64,000 bases of DNA. Origin: Pirellulales bacterium (GTDB lineage Bacteria > Planctomycetota > Planctomycetia > Pirellulales > UBA1268). The stretch lies in the NCBI GenBank assembly GCA_016776925.1, contig JADHSL010000006.1, positions 34,332 to 98,331 on the forward strand, in the 5' to 3' direction. Each line of letters starts with the position of its first letter. Position 1 is the stretch's first letter. This document shows positions 18,547 through 28,271 of the stretch, in pieces. The notes under the pieces were generated by a model. That model worked only from the letters and a program-made list of their open reading frames with translations. It ran no database searches and was not told the DNA's origin. The position numbers and the translations under genes were made by a program.

Positions 18547-19564
18547 TCGTCGGGACCTGTGGGCTGTCAGCTATGTTTACGTAGACGTGTACGTGTGGCG
18601 CTCCTCGGAAATGCCAGACGAATGCAGGTCCCTCGAGACGCCAGTTGTCCCATACGCCGTCATTCCCAAGGTCTTTCTGCTGGTAGAAAACCAGACGGCA
18701 TGCATCAATTCCACCCTGTGAAGCAAGGCACTGGTCGACTTCGGCCTGATCACTTGGCCGAAACGGTTCGAGAAGAAGCTTGAGCACCTTCCCCAGTTCT
18801 TCCTTTTGTTCGGTAGTAAGGTCTGTGACTGATAGTCCTGGTCGCTCGGCTTTCCCGTGAAAGCTGATGGCGGTCTCTTTTGGTGCCCGCTGAACAAGTG
18901 ATTGGGCCTGCTGGTGTCGATCAAGCATCCCGTACACCTTGTTGGCAGCGACCGCTTGCGGCCAAAAAACATTTCCCGGATGAGTGGGTTCTTCAGTAAA
19001 ACTGCCCGTATCATGGCCATAGAAGATGGGACCACCGAAGGCAACATGTTCAGCAGAGTCACCATCACACCTTAAAGTCATGTGCCGGCCAGTTAATAAA
19101 AACTGAAACTGGCCGCTCCCAGGCTCACCAAGTAGTGATACGCTTTGCGAGTAACCGAAACCACCGCAGTCGTCTTCTAATTGTTTATCAAAACGAGGTT
19201 GCCATGCAGGTGTGATGAGGCCATCGAATATTTCACGAATCATTCCCTGTTGTGCTGGTGTAAAGAAGTCACTCGCAATCTCTGGCTTGCTCGCCTGCCA
19301 ATTGTTTGCGACCCTGGTGCGAAGCAATCCATACTTGGGATGCTTGTAATCCCATGGGAAGCAGACCTGCTTTCGCTGAACTGGTGAAAGTGAGGCATGG
19401 AGTTCTCCGGCGAGTGTCTCGGCCGTGGAAGATTGACTTGCTTCCGCTGCATAAGCTTTCGACCAATCAGAACCGCGGAGTAACGAAGTCAAACTGAGTG
19501 CAGCTGTGGCATTCGTAAGGAAATGTCTGCGTGAGGTTGATTTGTCTGTTTGTGATGAGGGCAT
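18539..19564 (-). CDS. Tat-exported DUF3500 protein
   Basis: 341 residues. A twin-arginine signal is visible (SRRHFLTNATAALSLTSLL, about 10-28, cleavage near AYAAEA). The mature part matches what is known of DUF3500: an early PWDYKHPKYGLLRTRVANNW-like segment, GQFQFLLTGRHMTLRCDGD, AFGGPIFYGHD, and the C-terminal WRLEGPAFVWHFRGAPHVHVYVNI. The function of the family is not established. AAGGAG lies 9 bases before the ATG. Tat export suggests it folds, possibly with a cofactor, in the cytoplasm before export. It precedes and overlaps the thiO-like gene. Confidence 0.8.
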   Translation of the reverse strand: MPSSQTDKSTSRRHFLTNATAALSLTSLLRGSDWSKAYAAEASQSSTAETLAGELHASLSPVQRKQVCFPWDYKHPKYGLLRTRVANNWQASKPEIASDFFTPAQQGMIREIFDGLITPAWQPRFDKQLEDDCGGFGYSQSVSLLGEPGSGQFQFLLTGRHMTLRCDGDSAEHVAFGGPIFYGHDTGSFTEEPTHPGNVFWPQAVAANKVYGMLDRHQQAQSLVQRAPKETAISFHGKAERPGLSVTDLTTEQKEELGKVLKLLLEPFRPSDQAEVDQCLASQGGIDACRLVFYQQKDLGNDGVWDNWRLEGPAFVWHFRGAPHVHVYVNIADSPQVPTNA

Positions 19565-19711
19565 GGCAAGAGGCTCCTTGTTACTTCCGTTGTTGTTTTA
19601 ACTTCGTCTGAGTACTGACTAAACGGGTGGGCTACGGTTATGTTTCGTTCTCAACAATTTCCAGAGCGTAACACAGGTGAGCCACTGTAAGATAATAGCA
19701 GGAATTGAGGA

Positions 19712-20557
19712 TCAGTAACGTCGTTGGCACTGGGGGCAAAAGAAAGTTGAACGTTGCGCCTGGACGACACGTTGGATTTTTGTCTCACATCGAAAGCACT
19801 TATTGTCAGAGCGGCCATATACTTTGTGAAACCGCTGGTATCTACCAGGGCGATTGTCGGCTGTTCTGTATGTTTCATCGCCGATGGAAGAACCTTCCAT
19901 TTTGATCGCATGGTGAAGTATTCGGGAACATGCTGTGGCTATACGGTCACAGGTGTTCTGGCTCAATCGATGGCATCGTGTTCGGGGATCAACTTTGGCC
20001 TCATGAAGAATTTCAGAGGCATAGATATTACCAACACCTGCCAGTATTTTTTGATCGAGGAGTGCAACTTTTATATGACGCCTTGAGGAATGAATTTTAG
20101 TATGCAAGGCAGCTCCAGTGATGGTAAGAGCATCAGGCCCGAGTGCGTGGCTTCCAAAGCGAGCCTCGAACGTCGATTTGTCAATCAGAGTAATCGTTCC
20201 TAATCCGCGTCGATCCCAGAAGATAAGTCGCTGCTTTTCTCTTGTTGTGATTGCCAGGCGCACGTGCTGTTGGGTTGGTGGTGAAACTCGTAGAAGCAAG
20301 CCTGTCATTCGAGGCTCAAAAACAAGGAATGAATCCACGGGGGTTTCATTGTGTTGTATGCGTAGTACGGCCCGTTTACCAAGGCGCGTGATGTCCATAA
20401 TGCGTGACCGATGAAGTTTGGCTGCCATGGTTCTTGGCCGTGGTTCGATTGGAGATGGACGGCGGGTGTATCGTGGAAACTGTGTAGTTGCAATGATTTC
20501 GCCACAGAAACAGGCAATTCCGCGGCACATTGTTTCAACTTCTGGGAGTTCTGGCAT
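19712..20557 (-). CDS. mutM: Formamidopyrimidine-DNA glycosylase
   Basis: 281 residues. It begins PELPEVET, supplying the catalytic Pro2 and Glu3 after Met removal, and has the beta-site lysine in RLGKRAVL. The helix-two-turn-helix region contains KILAGVGNIYASEILHEA, and the C-terminal zinc finger uses Cys254, Cys257, Cys274 and Cys277 with the conserved Arg in AQRSTFFC. The enzyme removes 8-oxoguanine and formamidopyrimidines and nicks the abasic site. All key residues are present. Confidence 0.95.
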   Translation of the reverse strand: MPELPEVETMCRGIACFCGEIIATTQFPRYTRRPSPIEPRPRTMAAKLHRSRIMDITRLGKRAVLRIQHNETPVDSFLVFEPRMTGLLLRVSPPTQQHVRLAITTREKQRLIFWDRRGLGTITLIDKSTFEARFGSHALGPDALTITGAALHTKIHSSRRHIKVALLDQKILAGVGNIYASEILHEAKVDPRTRCHRLSQNTCDRIATACSRILHHAIKMEGSSIGDETYRTADNRPGRYQRFHKVYGRSDNKCFRCETKIQRVVQAQRSTFFCPQCQRRY

Positions 20558-20709
20558 CGTTCACGCGAGATACGAGAGAAAGGTGGGATTCGCCGGGTCA
20601 AAATTCATGAAAGGAGGCTACAATTCAATGTGAGTCGAATTTTGCTGGACAATTATAACTAATAGAACGTATGACTGAAAAAGCTGCGATTTAATGTTTG
20701 GAGTCTTGA

Positions 20710-21936
20710 ATGCCTAGTGTTCACGAAGAGACGGTCGACCAAAAACTCTCTGCTGTACCGGATGACCTTGGACGTTTCGGTCGCTTCGGTGGGCGGTATG
20801 TGCCTGAGACACTTTCTGCAGCGCTCGATCAGTTGGAGAAGGCGTACGAAGAGGCAATCGCCGATCCAGAGTTTAACAGCGAACTTGAAGGTTTATTTGC
20901 AGCCTTTGTTGGACGTCCCACCCCTTTGCTTTTCGCCCGAAGACTGACTGAAAAAGCGGGTGGGGCTCAGATTTACTTTAAGCGAGAGGATCTCAGCCAT
21001 ACAGGGGCTCACAAAATCAATAATACGCTGGGTCAGGCATTACTTGCGATTCGCATGGGTAAGCAGCGAATCATTGCTGAGACTGGAGCAGGCCAGCATG
21101 GCGTGGCCACTGCAACGGCGTGTGCACGATTTGGACTCGAATGCGTTGTCTATATGGGATCAGAGGATGTTCGTCGCCAGTCCCCGAACGTTCGAACGAT
21201 GAAATTAATGGGTGCGGAGGTCCGTCCTGTAGAAAGTGGTTCTCGCACATTGCGAGATGCAATTAATGAAGCAATGCGAGATTGGATGGCATCTGTTGAA
21301 ACAACGCATTACATCATTGGGTCGGTGGTTGGCCCCCATCCATTTCCACGTATTGTTCGTGATTTCCAATCAATTATCGGGCGAGAGACAATAGATTGTT
21401 GCAAAAGCCTCTTCGGTAGGCTTCCCGATACTGTTGTGGCGTGTGTCGGTGGCGGCAGTAATGCAGCCGGCATGTTCTATCCTTTTGTGGATCACCCGGA
21501 TGTTCGTCTCGTTGGTGTTGAGGCAGGAGGCCGCTCGGGTGGTGACGGTGAGCATGCAGCCCCTCTGACCTATGGGACACCGGGCATTCTTCATGGAAGC
21601 CTGAGCTACGTATTGCAGGACGCTGATGGGCAGACGGCTGACGTTCATTCAGTGTCTGCAGGACTGGATTATCCCGGAGTTGGTCCGGAGCACAGTTTCT
21701 GGCGAGATTCCGGCCGTGTCGACTACACCAGTGTGACTGATGCTGCGGCACTTGATGCCTTTGATATGGTGGCTCAGCAAGAGGGAGTTCTGCCCGCACT
21801 TGAAACTTCACATGCCTTGGCATGGGCCGTTGAAGCTGCTTCCAAGATGCGCCCTGAGGAAATCCTGGTAGTGTGCATGTCGGGTCGTGGTGATAAGGAT
21901 GCTGCTGAGATAGCAAGGCTGCGTGGGCACGAGTAA
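20710..21936 (+). CDS. trpB: Tryptophan synthase beta subunit
   Basis: 408 residues, the TrpB1 type that pairs with TrpA. It has [17 protein letters not shown] near the start, the PLP lysine in [14 protein letters not shown], the [12 protein letters not shown] loop, and the phosphate-binding [11 protein letters not shown]. It condenses indole with serine to give tryptophan. GGAG lies 6 bases before the ATG. trpA follows 67 bases downstream. The trp genes here are only B and A on plus and E on the opposite strand, so the pathway is scattered. Confidence 0.97.
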   Translation: MPSVHEETVDQKLSAVPDDLGRFGRFGGRYVPETLSAALDQLEKAYEEAIADPEFNSELEGLFAAFVGRPTPLLFARRLTEKAGGAQIYFKREDLSHTGAHKINNTLGQALLAIRMGKQRIIAETGAGQHGVATATACARFGLECVVYMGSEDVRRQSPNVRTMKLMGAEVRPVESGSRTLRDAINEAMRDWMASVETTHYIIGSVVGPHPFPRIVRDFQSIIGRETIDCCKSLFGRLPDTVVACVGGGSNAAGMFYPFVDHPDVRLVGVEAGGRSGGDGEHAAPLTYGTPGILHGSLSYVLQDADGQTADVHSVSAGLDYPGVGPEHSFWRDSGRVDYTSVTDAAALDAFDMVAQQEGVLPALETSHALAWAVEAASKMRPEEILVVCMSGRGDKDAAEIARLRGHE

Positions 21937-22003
21937 TCAGTTGAATGATCGTACTCAATGCCTTTTCTGGACATGATTTTCCATAAGAAGAAATAGATCG
22001 TAA

Positions 22004-22837
22004 ATGGCTGCCAAAGAAGGTAAGAGAAAAACAGGAATCGAACTTCTGGAGGATGCGTTTGCTTTATGCAAGACTGAATCGCGTCGTGCTGTTGCACCGT
22101 TCGTTACAGCCGGTGATCCAGATAGTGAATCAACATCGGCTATTTTGAAGTCGATCTATGAAGCCGGGGCGACGTGTTGTGAGCTCGGTGTTCCTTATAG
22201 TGATCCGATTGCTGATGGGCCGGTAATTCAGTCCTCGTACACCCGTGCACTCAACGCTGGTATGACCCTCACAAAAATGTTTGATGTCGTTGCTACGTTT
22301 TCAAAGTCACACTCGATGCCCTTGCTGGCAATGGCGAGTTATTCACTTATATTTCGAAATGGAATAGAGACATTTGTAAAACGTGGTGAGGCAAGTGGTT
22401 TGGCAGGGTTCGTTGTTCCTGACTTGCCGTTAGAAGAGTCTGACGAACTGGACACGCAGTGCCGGCGGGCAGGCCTTGCTCTTGTACGACTTGTCACGCC
22501 GACAACGCCACCAGAGCGAGCTCGAGAGATCGCCAGACGGTCTACAGGATTTCTTTACTGCGTATCCGTTGCAGGGGTGACAGGAGAGCGGACTGCATTG
22601 CCAGAAAATCTTGTTGAACGTATCCAATGGTTACGTGAAGAGTCAGACGTGCCGATATTGGTAGGTTTTGGAATATCAACTGCTGATCAGGCGAGAGAGG
22701 TTGCTGCAGTTGCCGACGGCGTAATTGTCGGCTCTGCGGTTGTCCGCTGTGTCGAAAAGGCTCAAGAAGGAACGTCTATGCCTGATGCTGTAGGCAATTT
22801 TGTTCGCGAACTTGTTGAAGCGTGTCGTCTCAATTGA
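22004..22837 (+). CDS. trpA: Tryptophan synthase alpha subunit
   Basis: 277 residues. Signatures are APFVTAGDPD, CELGVPYSDPIADGPVIQ (with the catalytic Glu and Asp of the family), GLAGFVVPDLPLEES and the phosphate loop VGFGISTADQ. It cleaves indole-3-glycerol phosphate and passes indole to TrpB. It forms an operon with trpB and ends 19 bases from the converging ABC ATPase gene. Confidence 0.97.
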   Translation: MAAKEGKRKTGIELLEDAFALCKTESRRAVAPFVTAGDPDSESTSAILKSIYEAGATCCELGVPYSDPIADGPVIQSSYTRALNAGMTLTKMFDVVATFSKSHSMPLLAMASYSLIFRNGIETFVKRGEASGLAGFVVPDLPLEESDELDTQCRRAGLALVRLVTPTTPPERAREIARRSTGFLYCVSVAGVTGERTALPENLVERIQWLREESDVPILVGFGISTADQAREVAAVADGVIVGSAVVRCVEKAQEGTSMPDAVGNFVRELVEACRLN

Positions 22838-22856
22838 CCTCACGTGTCTGGTAAGG

Positions 22857-23768
22857 TCAGCTCTGAATGAGCGAGTTCAAGACCTGAGCAGGCCATGGTG
22901 GGTCATACGTGCAGGATTCAAGTGGACAGCCTGCTTTGACAAGCACTGCTACGGCTTCTTCAATTGGACCACGGTTGGTGGGTAAACAGCAGGTGAAGAA
23001 ATCGTCATTAACCACTGTGCTCGAATGAGTGAGGTGGCCGATAGTCTTGGCTGCTTGTGCTGCAGAGGTAGGGCATTTAAGACGAATTCTCCATTCCTTT
23101 ACATCGGTAAATAGTTCAGGCTGAAAACGACCGGCAGTTACTTTCTGTCCGTCATTTAAAACAAGCAGATCCGTGAAGTTGTCTGGGACATTTGCGTCGT
23201 TGAAAGCAGCAAGAATGATGCGGCCTGTGAGTTGTGCATTGGTAGTCAGTCGGTCAATGATCTGGCAGCCAATGGGGTCGAGGCCAGTGTACGGGTTATC
23301 GAGTAGCAAGATATGGGGCTCGCAAAGCAATGCTCGAGCAATCAGTAATCGCTTACTTTGGCCAGAAGAGAGAGTATCGATTCGGTGCCCTCGCAAGTTG
23401 CTCAGAGAAACCTCTTCCAAAGTTCGGTTTACTGCTTCATCTATTTGCTTTCCATGGAGTCCAGAGCTCGTCGCGAATAACTCGAGGCATTCATCTGCTC
23501 GTATCATCGGCCATGTCGTGATGCCGTCGGGTACGAAGCCAAAGATTTGTTGTGTTGGCGGTGAGTCCGTCGCTGACGAAGAGTCTCCGAAAGATATTTT
23601 TCCAGACTGAATGGGAAGAAGCGCAGCGATTGCTTCAAGGAGCGTGGTTTTGCCAGCTCCGGTGGGCCCAATAACCGCAACAGATTGTCCGGGGTGAATC
23701 GTGTAAGTGAATTGATCTAATGCAATGACGCCCTGTCGTTGGACAGTAACTTGTTCGAGCGAGATCAT
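22857..23768 (-). CDS. ABC-type ATPase domain protein with altered catalytic residues
   Basis: 303 residues, one nucleotide-binding domain and a C-terminal extension of about 90 residues. Walker A is intact (GPTGAGKTT, 34-42), as are the signature LSSGQ (133-137) and Walker B ILLLD (153-157). The residue after Walker B is Asn158 where the catalytic Glu is normal (LLLDNP), and the H-loop reads LAAFND, with Asn190 where His is normal. A clear Q-loop glutamine was not found. ATP binding looks possible, but hydrolysis would be poor. No permease gene adjoins; instead the ATG overlaps the end of trpE by 4 bases, so it is co-translated with trpE. Confidence 0.8.
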   Translation of the reverse strand: MISLEQVTVQRQGVIALDQFTYTIHPGQSVAVIGPTGAGKTTLLEAIAALLPIQSGKISFGDSSSATDSPPTQQIFGFVPDGITTWPMIRADECLELFATSSGLHGKQIDEAVNRTLEEVSLSNLRGHRIDTLSSGQSKRLLIARALLCEPHILLLDNPYTGLDPIGCQIIDRLTTNAQLTGRIILAAFNDANVPDNFTDLLVLNDGQKVTAGRFQPELFTDVKEWRIRLKCPTSAAQAAKTIGHLTHSSTVVNDDFFTCCLPTNRGPIEEAVAVLVKAGCPLESCTYDPPWPAQVLNSLIQS

Positions 23769-25306
23769 TGTTTCCCTGCATTTGGGGCATCAACACCTTT
23801 GAGCCGTTGAAGAGTCATCTCGATTGCGATGATGAGTCCTTTGGCTTTGTTAAGTGTCTCATCAAATTCCTTTTCAGGTTGACTGTCTGCAACAATGCCT
23901 GCCCCTGACTGAACATGAGCATTGCCTTGCGTGATGACAATAGTGCGCAGTGCGATACAGGTGTCCATCGAGCCACAAAAGTCAATATAGCCAACAGCTC
24001 CAGCGTATGGTCCTCGCTTGTTTGGCTCGAGTTCATCGATGATTTCCATTGCACGGATCTTTGGTGCTCCAGATACGGTGCCGGCGGGTAAACATACTCG
24101 AAGTGCGTCGAAAGCAGTAGCCTCGGGAAGTAGCTTGCCATTCACGTTACTTGTTATGTGCATGACGTGGCTGTATCGTTCGATGGTCATGATGTCACTG
24201 AGTTCGACAGATCCGATCTCTGAGACTCGTCCAATATCATTTCGACCGAGGTCAATAAGCATGACGTGCTCTGCGCGTTCTTTTGGATCTGCGAGCAGTC
24301 CGTCAGCAAGTTCAGCATCTTGCTCAGGTGTTGATCCACGTGGCCGAGTGCCTGCTAAAGGCCTGACAGTAACTTTTCTTTCCATAACACGAACCATGAT
24401 TTCAGGCGAACTTCCAACGAGCGTCGCGGATGGTGTACGGAGACAGAACATGAACGGACTGGGATTGACAACACGAAGTGTTCGATAGAGTTCAAGTGGT
24501 GAGACGTCAAAAGGTATTGAGAGCCGACGGCTAAGCACCACCTGGAAGATGTCACCGGCATGAATGTATTTGACTGCTTTTTCAACAGCTTCTAAATAGT
24601 CGTCCCGACTTCGATTTGCAGTGATGGTCTCTTGAGTCAACTGGCTGGGGCTCTTGACCGGACTTATGTCATGAAGGGGTGGCCAACCACCATCATGCTT
24701 GAGCTTTTCGATGGTCTGATCTACGCACTTCTTTGCGGATTCATAGGCTGATTTAATTGCTGCTGGTGATTTGTCTTCTGTTTTGGCCAAGGCGACAATG
24801 TCAATAGATTTTGAAACATGATCGAAAACAACGAGTCGATCGTAAAGTGCAAAATAAATGTCAGGTAAGCCGAGGTCATCCGGAGGCGTATGTGGGAGAT
24901 GCTCTGCATATCGAATCGCATCGTATGCGGCATAGCCGATTGCACCACTTGTAAACGGTGGCAGTTCGTCGAGACGGGCTGGCTTAAACTGTTCCATTTG
25001 CTTTTCGAGCTCGGCTAATGGATCGTCGACGTGCAGATTTTCATCTGGTAGACCTTTGCGTCGAATTGTTATGTCTGAGCCGTGGGCCTCAAACTGCATG
25101 AATGGCTCAGACCCCAGGAAACTGTACCGCCCCACCTTCTCCCCCCCAATAACGCTTTCAAAGAGGCATCCGTCAGATCCACTGTCGATGCGAGCAAAAG
25201 CTGACAGGGGCGTGAGGGAGTCGGCAAATATGCGTCGATAGACCGGAATAAGAGTTTCTTGTTGAGCTAACTCGGCAAAATGTTTGAAGTTCGGGAAATG
25301 GTTCAT
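23765..25306 (-). CDS. trpE: Anthranilate synthase component I
   Basis: 513 residues with the chorismate-binding fold: N-terminal domain with VGRYSFLGSEPF, then HAGDIFQVVLSRR, PSPFMFCLRTP, EIMVRVMERKVTVRPLAGTRPRG, LIDLGRNDIGRV, and the end motif QSGAGIVADSQPEKEFDET. It makes anthranilate from chorismate with ammonia from the TrpG subunit, which is not encoded here. The related PabB is less likely given the length and GTRPRG form. The downstream ABC-type gene overlaps by 4 bases. No leader peptide or attenuator was recognised upstream. Confidence 0.93.
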   Translation of the reverse strand: MNHFPNFKHFAELAQQETLIPVYRRIFADSLTPLSAFARIDSGSDGCLFESVIGGEKVGRYSFLGSEPFMQFEAHGSDITIRRKGLPDENLHVDDPLAELEKQMEQFKPARLDELPPFTSGAIGYAAYDAIRYAEHLPHTPPDDLGLPDIYFALYDRLVVFDHVSKSIDIVALAKTEDKSPAAIKSAYESAKKCVDQTIEKLKHDGGWPPLHDISPVKSPSQLTQETITANRSRDDYLEAVEKAVKYIHAGDIFQVVLSRRLSIPFDVSPLELYRTLRVVNPSPFMFCLRTPSATLVGSSPEIMVRVMERKVTVRPLAGTRPRGSTPEQDAELADGLLADPKERAEHVMLIDLGRNDIGRVSEIGSVELSDIMTIERYSHVMHITSNVNGKLLPEATAFDALRVCLPAGTVSGAPKIRAMEIIDELEPNKRGPYAGAVGYIDFCGSMDTCIALRTIVITQGNAHVQSGAGIVADSQPEKEFDETLNKAKGLIIAIEMTLQRLKGVDAPNAGKQ

Positions 25307-25813
25307 TGGGACAGCAGTTACGTTATTTCCACAAATTTTCTGTACGGTCTTTGATCCTATTTGGGACTATGGATTAGCAGGAGTCAATGGGGAGCAAGAT
25401 TGCTTCTTATCGCCATATCAATCTTATGGAAAACCAACGGAGATTGAGAGTCAGTTTCGTCTGGTTAGACACCTGTTTTACGGTAGAGTTGCAACGATTG
25501 AAATTTGGTTTCTTAGTCGTAGACGGATGCTTATTTGGCTTTCGGAGACGGTCTCACTCCAGGATTAAATAATGGAGTGATTTGGCTTTACCGTAATATT
25601 TCCATGAATTTTTCGTTGGAATAGCGATAGTTTTCGCCGATTAGGCATGTTGTTGTCTTTTGGCCAAAAGTGAGATTTTTGCAGAGTGTTAGTGTGCTTT
25701 GCACCGAGTACAGGTACCATTAAACGATCGAGTAGCAGAGGGCTTCGGCATCTTGTGAGGAAAACTCCGGGATACCGTTGCTGGTGTTTAGGAAGCGTGC
25801 TAGGGGCGACAAT
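25307..25813. other. Long intergenic region between divergent trpE and mcsA
   Basis: About 500 bases with no convincing gene. It holds a perfect inverted repeat, TCACTCCA at 25554-25561 and TGGAGTGA at 25573-25580 with an 11-base AT-rich loop. It must also contain the promoters of both divergent genes, but no consensus pair stands out. Open frames present are short and lack ribosome sites. Confidence 0.5.
25554..25580. repeat. Inverted repeat in the trpE-mcsA interval
   Basis: Two 8-base arms pair perfectly around an 11-base loop. There is no T run on either side, so it may be an operator or an RNA hairpin in the trpE leader about 250 bases upstream of trpE. Confidence 0.3.
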
Positions 25814-26356
25814 ATGCAGTGTCAGCAATGCGATAAACAGGCGATGTTTCATATTACAGAGTTGGAGGCTGGTGAAGTTCGTGAGCTGCACCTATGTGAA
25901 GATCATGCGCGGATCTATCTCAATCAGGCTGAGGCTGATTCACAACAGGAAGACTCTGATACTGAGGGCGGGCCTCTTGGTGTTGGGCAAACAGCAAAAG
26001 AACTTTCTGAGATCGACCAATTAGTGTGTGATATGTGTGGCATTACATTTTTTGAGTTCCGTAACCAAGGAAGACTAGGGTGTCCTCACGATTACGTGCA
26101 GTTTGAAAATGAGCTCGAACCCCTGATTGCAAACATCCACGGAGAAGTAGAGCACCGGGGTCGTCGACCAAATCGTCAGAAATCAGTAGGAGGAGAAGTC
26201 CTGCCAGAATCGACGGAGGAACTCACGCGTGTGATAGGAATGCGAAAAGACATTCGTAATGCGGTGGAGGGTGAAGACTATGAGAGGGCTGGAAAGCTGC
26301 GGGATAACATTCAGAAGATTCTTCACAAATGGCATGCAGAAGATTTAAAAGGCTAA
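25814..26356 (+). CDS. mcsA: McsA-like zinc-finger and UVR-domain protein
   Basis: 180 residues from ATG 25814; an upstream in-frame start adds 12 unlikely residues, and AGGGG lies before 25814. Two zinc-finger halves are visible: MQCQQCDKQ with LHLCEDHA, and VCDMCGITFFEF with LGCPHDY. The C-terminus has a UVR motif (RKDIRNAVEGEDYERAGKLRD). McsA activates the arginine kinase McsB in Firmicutes and helps target phosphoarginine-marked proteins to ClpC. mcsB lies 93 bases downstream. No ctsR or clpC is next to it. Confidence 0.88.
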   Translation: MQCQQCDKQAMFHITELEAGEVRELHLCEDHARIYLNQAEADSQQEDSDTEGGPLGVGQTAKELSEIDQLVCDMCGITFFEFRNQGRLGCPHDYVQFENELEPLIANIHGEVEHRGRRPNRQKSVGGEVLPESTEELTRVIGMRKDIRNAVEGEDYERAGKLRDNIQKILHKWHAEDLKG

Positions 26357-26449
26357 CTTTTTACGTTTGCTTCAGAAAATGCCATTTCCCGAGCAAGTAG
26401 TCCGGCTACGTTTAGATTTTTAAAACAGGAATACTGATATAGTAAGCCC

Positions 26450-27517
26450 ATGAAATTTGAAGTGCTAAAAACCTCTGTCGGAGAATGGCTCAAGGGAACC
26501 GGTCCCGAGTCAGATATTGTTATGAGTAGCCGGGTTCGGCTTGCACGGAATCTTGCTCAATATCCCTTTGTCGGTCGGGCCTCAGAGACAGAGCGGAGTG
26601 AAATCGAAGATTTTCTTCACTCGCATCTTACGAAAACATCTGTCGGTTCACGTCTGGAATATACAAATTTGGGGGGTCTCGAAGATCTTGATCGTCAATT
26701 TCTTGTCGAGCGGCAGTTGATAAGTAGGGAGCATGCAGATGCTACAGGCGCTCGTGGGGTGGCAATCGATCCCGCGGAACAGATCAGTCTCATGATCAAT
26801 GAGGAAGATCATCTTCGAATCCAGTGCATACATAGCGGGCTGGATCTCGAGGCAGTCTGGGAACAGATTCGTGGTGTTGACGAAGAAATTGAAGCCGTCG
26901 TCCCTTACGCTTTTCATCAGCGGTGGGGATATCTGACGGCATGTCCAACAAATGTGGGTACTGGGATACGAGTGAGCGTAATGCTGCATCTTCCTGCACT
27001 CGTGATTACTCGGCAGATTGACAAGGTTTTTCGAAGTCTGCACAAAATTTCGTTGGCCGTCCGTGGTCTGTATGGAGAGGGCTCACAGGCCTTCGGAGAC
27101 TTTTATCAAATCTCAAACCAGATAACTCTTGGCCGAACAGAGGATGAGCTGATTGCCCAAGTTGCAGATGTTGTGCCTGTGCTAATTGATTATGAGCGTC
27201 GTGCTCGGGATTTTCTTTTACAGGAAACAGAGCAGAACGTTCATGACCAGGTCAGTCGTGCCTTTGGAATTTTAAGAACAGCTCAGACGATTAGCGCTGA
27301 GGAAACAATGCAGCTCCTTTCGCGCGTGCGCATGGGTGTTCTACTCGGACTGGTAGATGATCTCCATGTTTCTGATGTCAATAAGTTGCTTGTTCGGACG
27401 CAGCCAGCACACCTTCAAAAGATGAGAGGTGTTGATCTCGATACAAAAGATCGGAATATCGAGCGTGCACGATTTCTTCGTGCATATTTTGAATCGGGTT
27501 CACCAGACGACAATTAG
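26450..27517 (+). CDS. mcsB: Protein arginine kinase McsB
   Basis: 355 residues of the phosphagen-kinase fold. The N-terminal SSRVRLARNL (about 26-35) and the later NQITLGRTEDEL are family signatures. It phosphorylates arginines on damaged proteins, marking them for ClpCP. The C-terminal phosphoarginine-binding motif of McsB, RDxxRA, appears here as RNIERA (335-340), with Asn for Asp. Pairing with mcsA supports the assignment. Confidence 0.93.
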   Translation: MKFEVLKTSVGEWLKGTGPESDIVMSSRVRLARNLAQYPFVGRASETERSEIEDFLHSHLTKTSVGSRLEYTNLGGLEDLDRQFLVERQLISREHADATGARGVAIDPAEQISLMINEEDHLRIQCIHSGLDLEAVWEQIRGVDEEIEAVVPYAFHQRWGYLTACPTNVGTGIRVSVMLHLPALVITRQIDKVFRSLHKISLAVRGLYGEGSQAFGDFYQISNQITLGRTEDELIAQVADVVPVLIDYERRARDFLLQETEQNVHDQVSRAFGILRTAQTISAEETMQLLSRVRMGVLLGLVDDLHVSDVNKLLVRTQPAHLQKMRGVDLDTKDRNIERARFLRAYFESGSPDDN

Positions 27518-27616
27518 ATGCTGTCAAAAAAAACTGGTGCTCAGGTGAAGGTAGTTCTGTTTGAGAATTGACCACGTGTGAGTAGCTGTTTCGGGGCAAT
27601 TCAAGAAACAATGATA

Positions 27617-28120
27617 CTACGCGTTCGCCAGTTTTTCCCGTAGTGCTTTAACCACGGCAGGAGGAACAAACTTTCCTAACGCGATGTCGTTTGCGAGTGG
27701 AGTAATTTGCTTCAATAGTGATGAAGAGATATGAGAATATTGGGCGTCCGCCATTAGGAAGACAGTCTCGATTCCTGGGTCGAGCATTCGGTTCGCAAGG
27801 GTCATCGTGAATTCTGCCTCGATGTCGGTCAGGGATCGAACGCCACGAAGGACAACCCGAGCTTTCTGTTCGCGAACAAACGTCACGGACAGGCCATGGA
27901 AGCGTCGAACAGTCACATTGTTCAGGTGATCAACTGCTGTTTCAACAAGTTTGACCCGCTCTTCCTGATCAAAAAGAGGCTGTTTATCGGGGTTGATACC
28001 TACTCCGACGACGATATGGTTAAATATACGGCTTGCCCGTTCGATCACATCAAGATGACCAAGCGTGATTGGGTCAAAAGACCCTGTGTAAACGGCGACT
28101 TGACCATCATGAGGTGGCAC
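27617..28120 (-). CDS. coaD: Phosphopantetheine adenylyltransferase
   Basis: 167 residues from a GTG at 28120; a TTG two codons upstream is possible, but GGAG is better spaced (9 bases) for the GTG. The nucleotidyltransferase motif is AVYTGSFDPITLGHLDVI, with the TxGH signature, and the C-terminal ISSSLLKQI belongs to the family's second ATP-binding segment. It makes dephospho-CoA from phosphopantetheine and ATP, the fourth step of CoA synthesis. Confidence 0.95.
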   Translation of the reverse strand: MPPHDGQVAVYTGSFDPITLGHLDVIERASRIFNHIVVGVGINPDKQPLFDQEERVKLVETAVDHLNNVTVRRFHGLSVTFVREQKARVVLRGVRSLTDIEAEFTMTLANRMLDPGIETVFLMADAQYSHISSSLLKQITPLANDIALGKFVPPAVVKALREKLANA

Positions 28121-28271
28121 GAACAATTACTCCAAACAATGATTCGTGATGGACGATAAAGATTCTGTTGGCTCCCTGTGAGTCAACAAGTATGGTAGCT
28201 CAAAGAGAGATCTCAAGTGGAGAGATCTCTGACGCTTATTATTTCGTAACTTTCCTGGAGGGTCTCACGGC

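Noticed and set aside
22838..22870. TGACCT/AGGTCA inverted repeat between convergent trpA and the ABC gene
   Set aside because: Only six paired bases, a long loop and no T run, so not a credible terminator.
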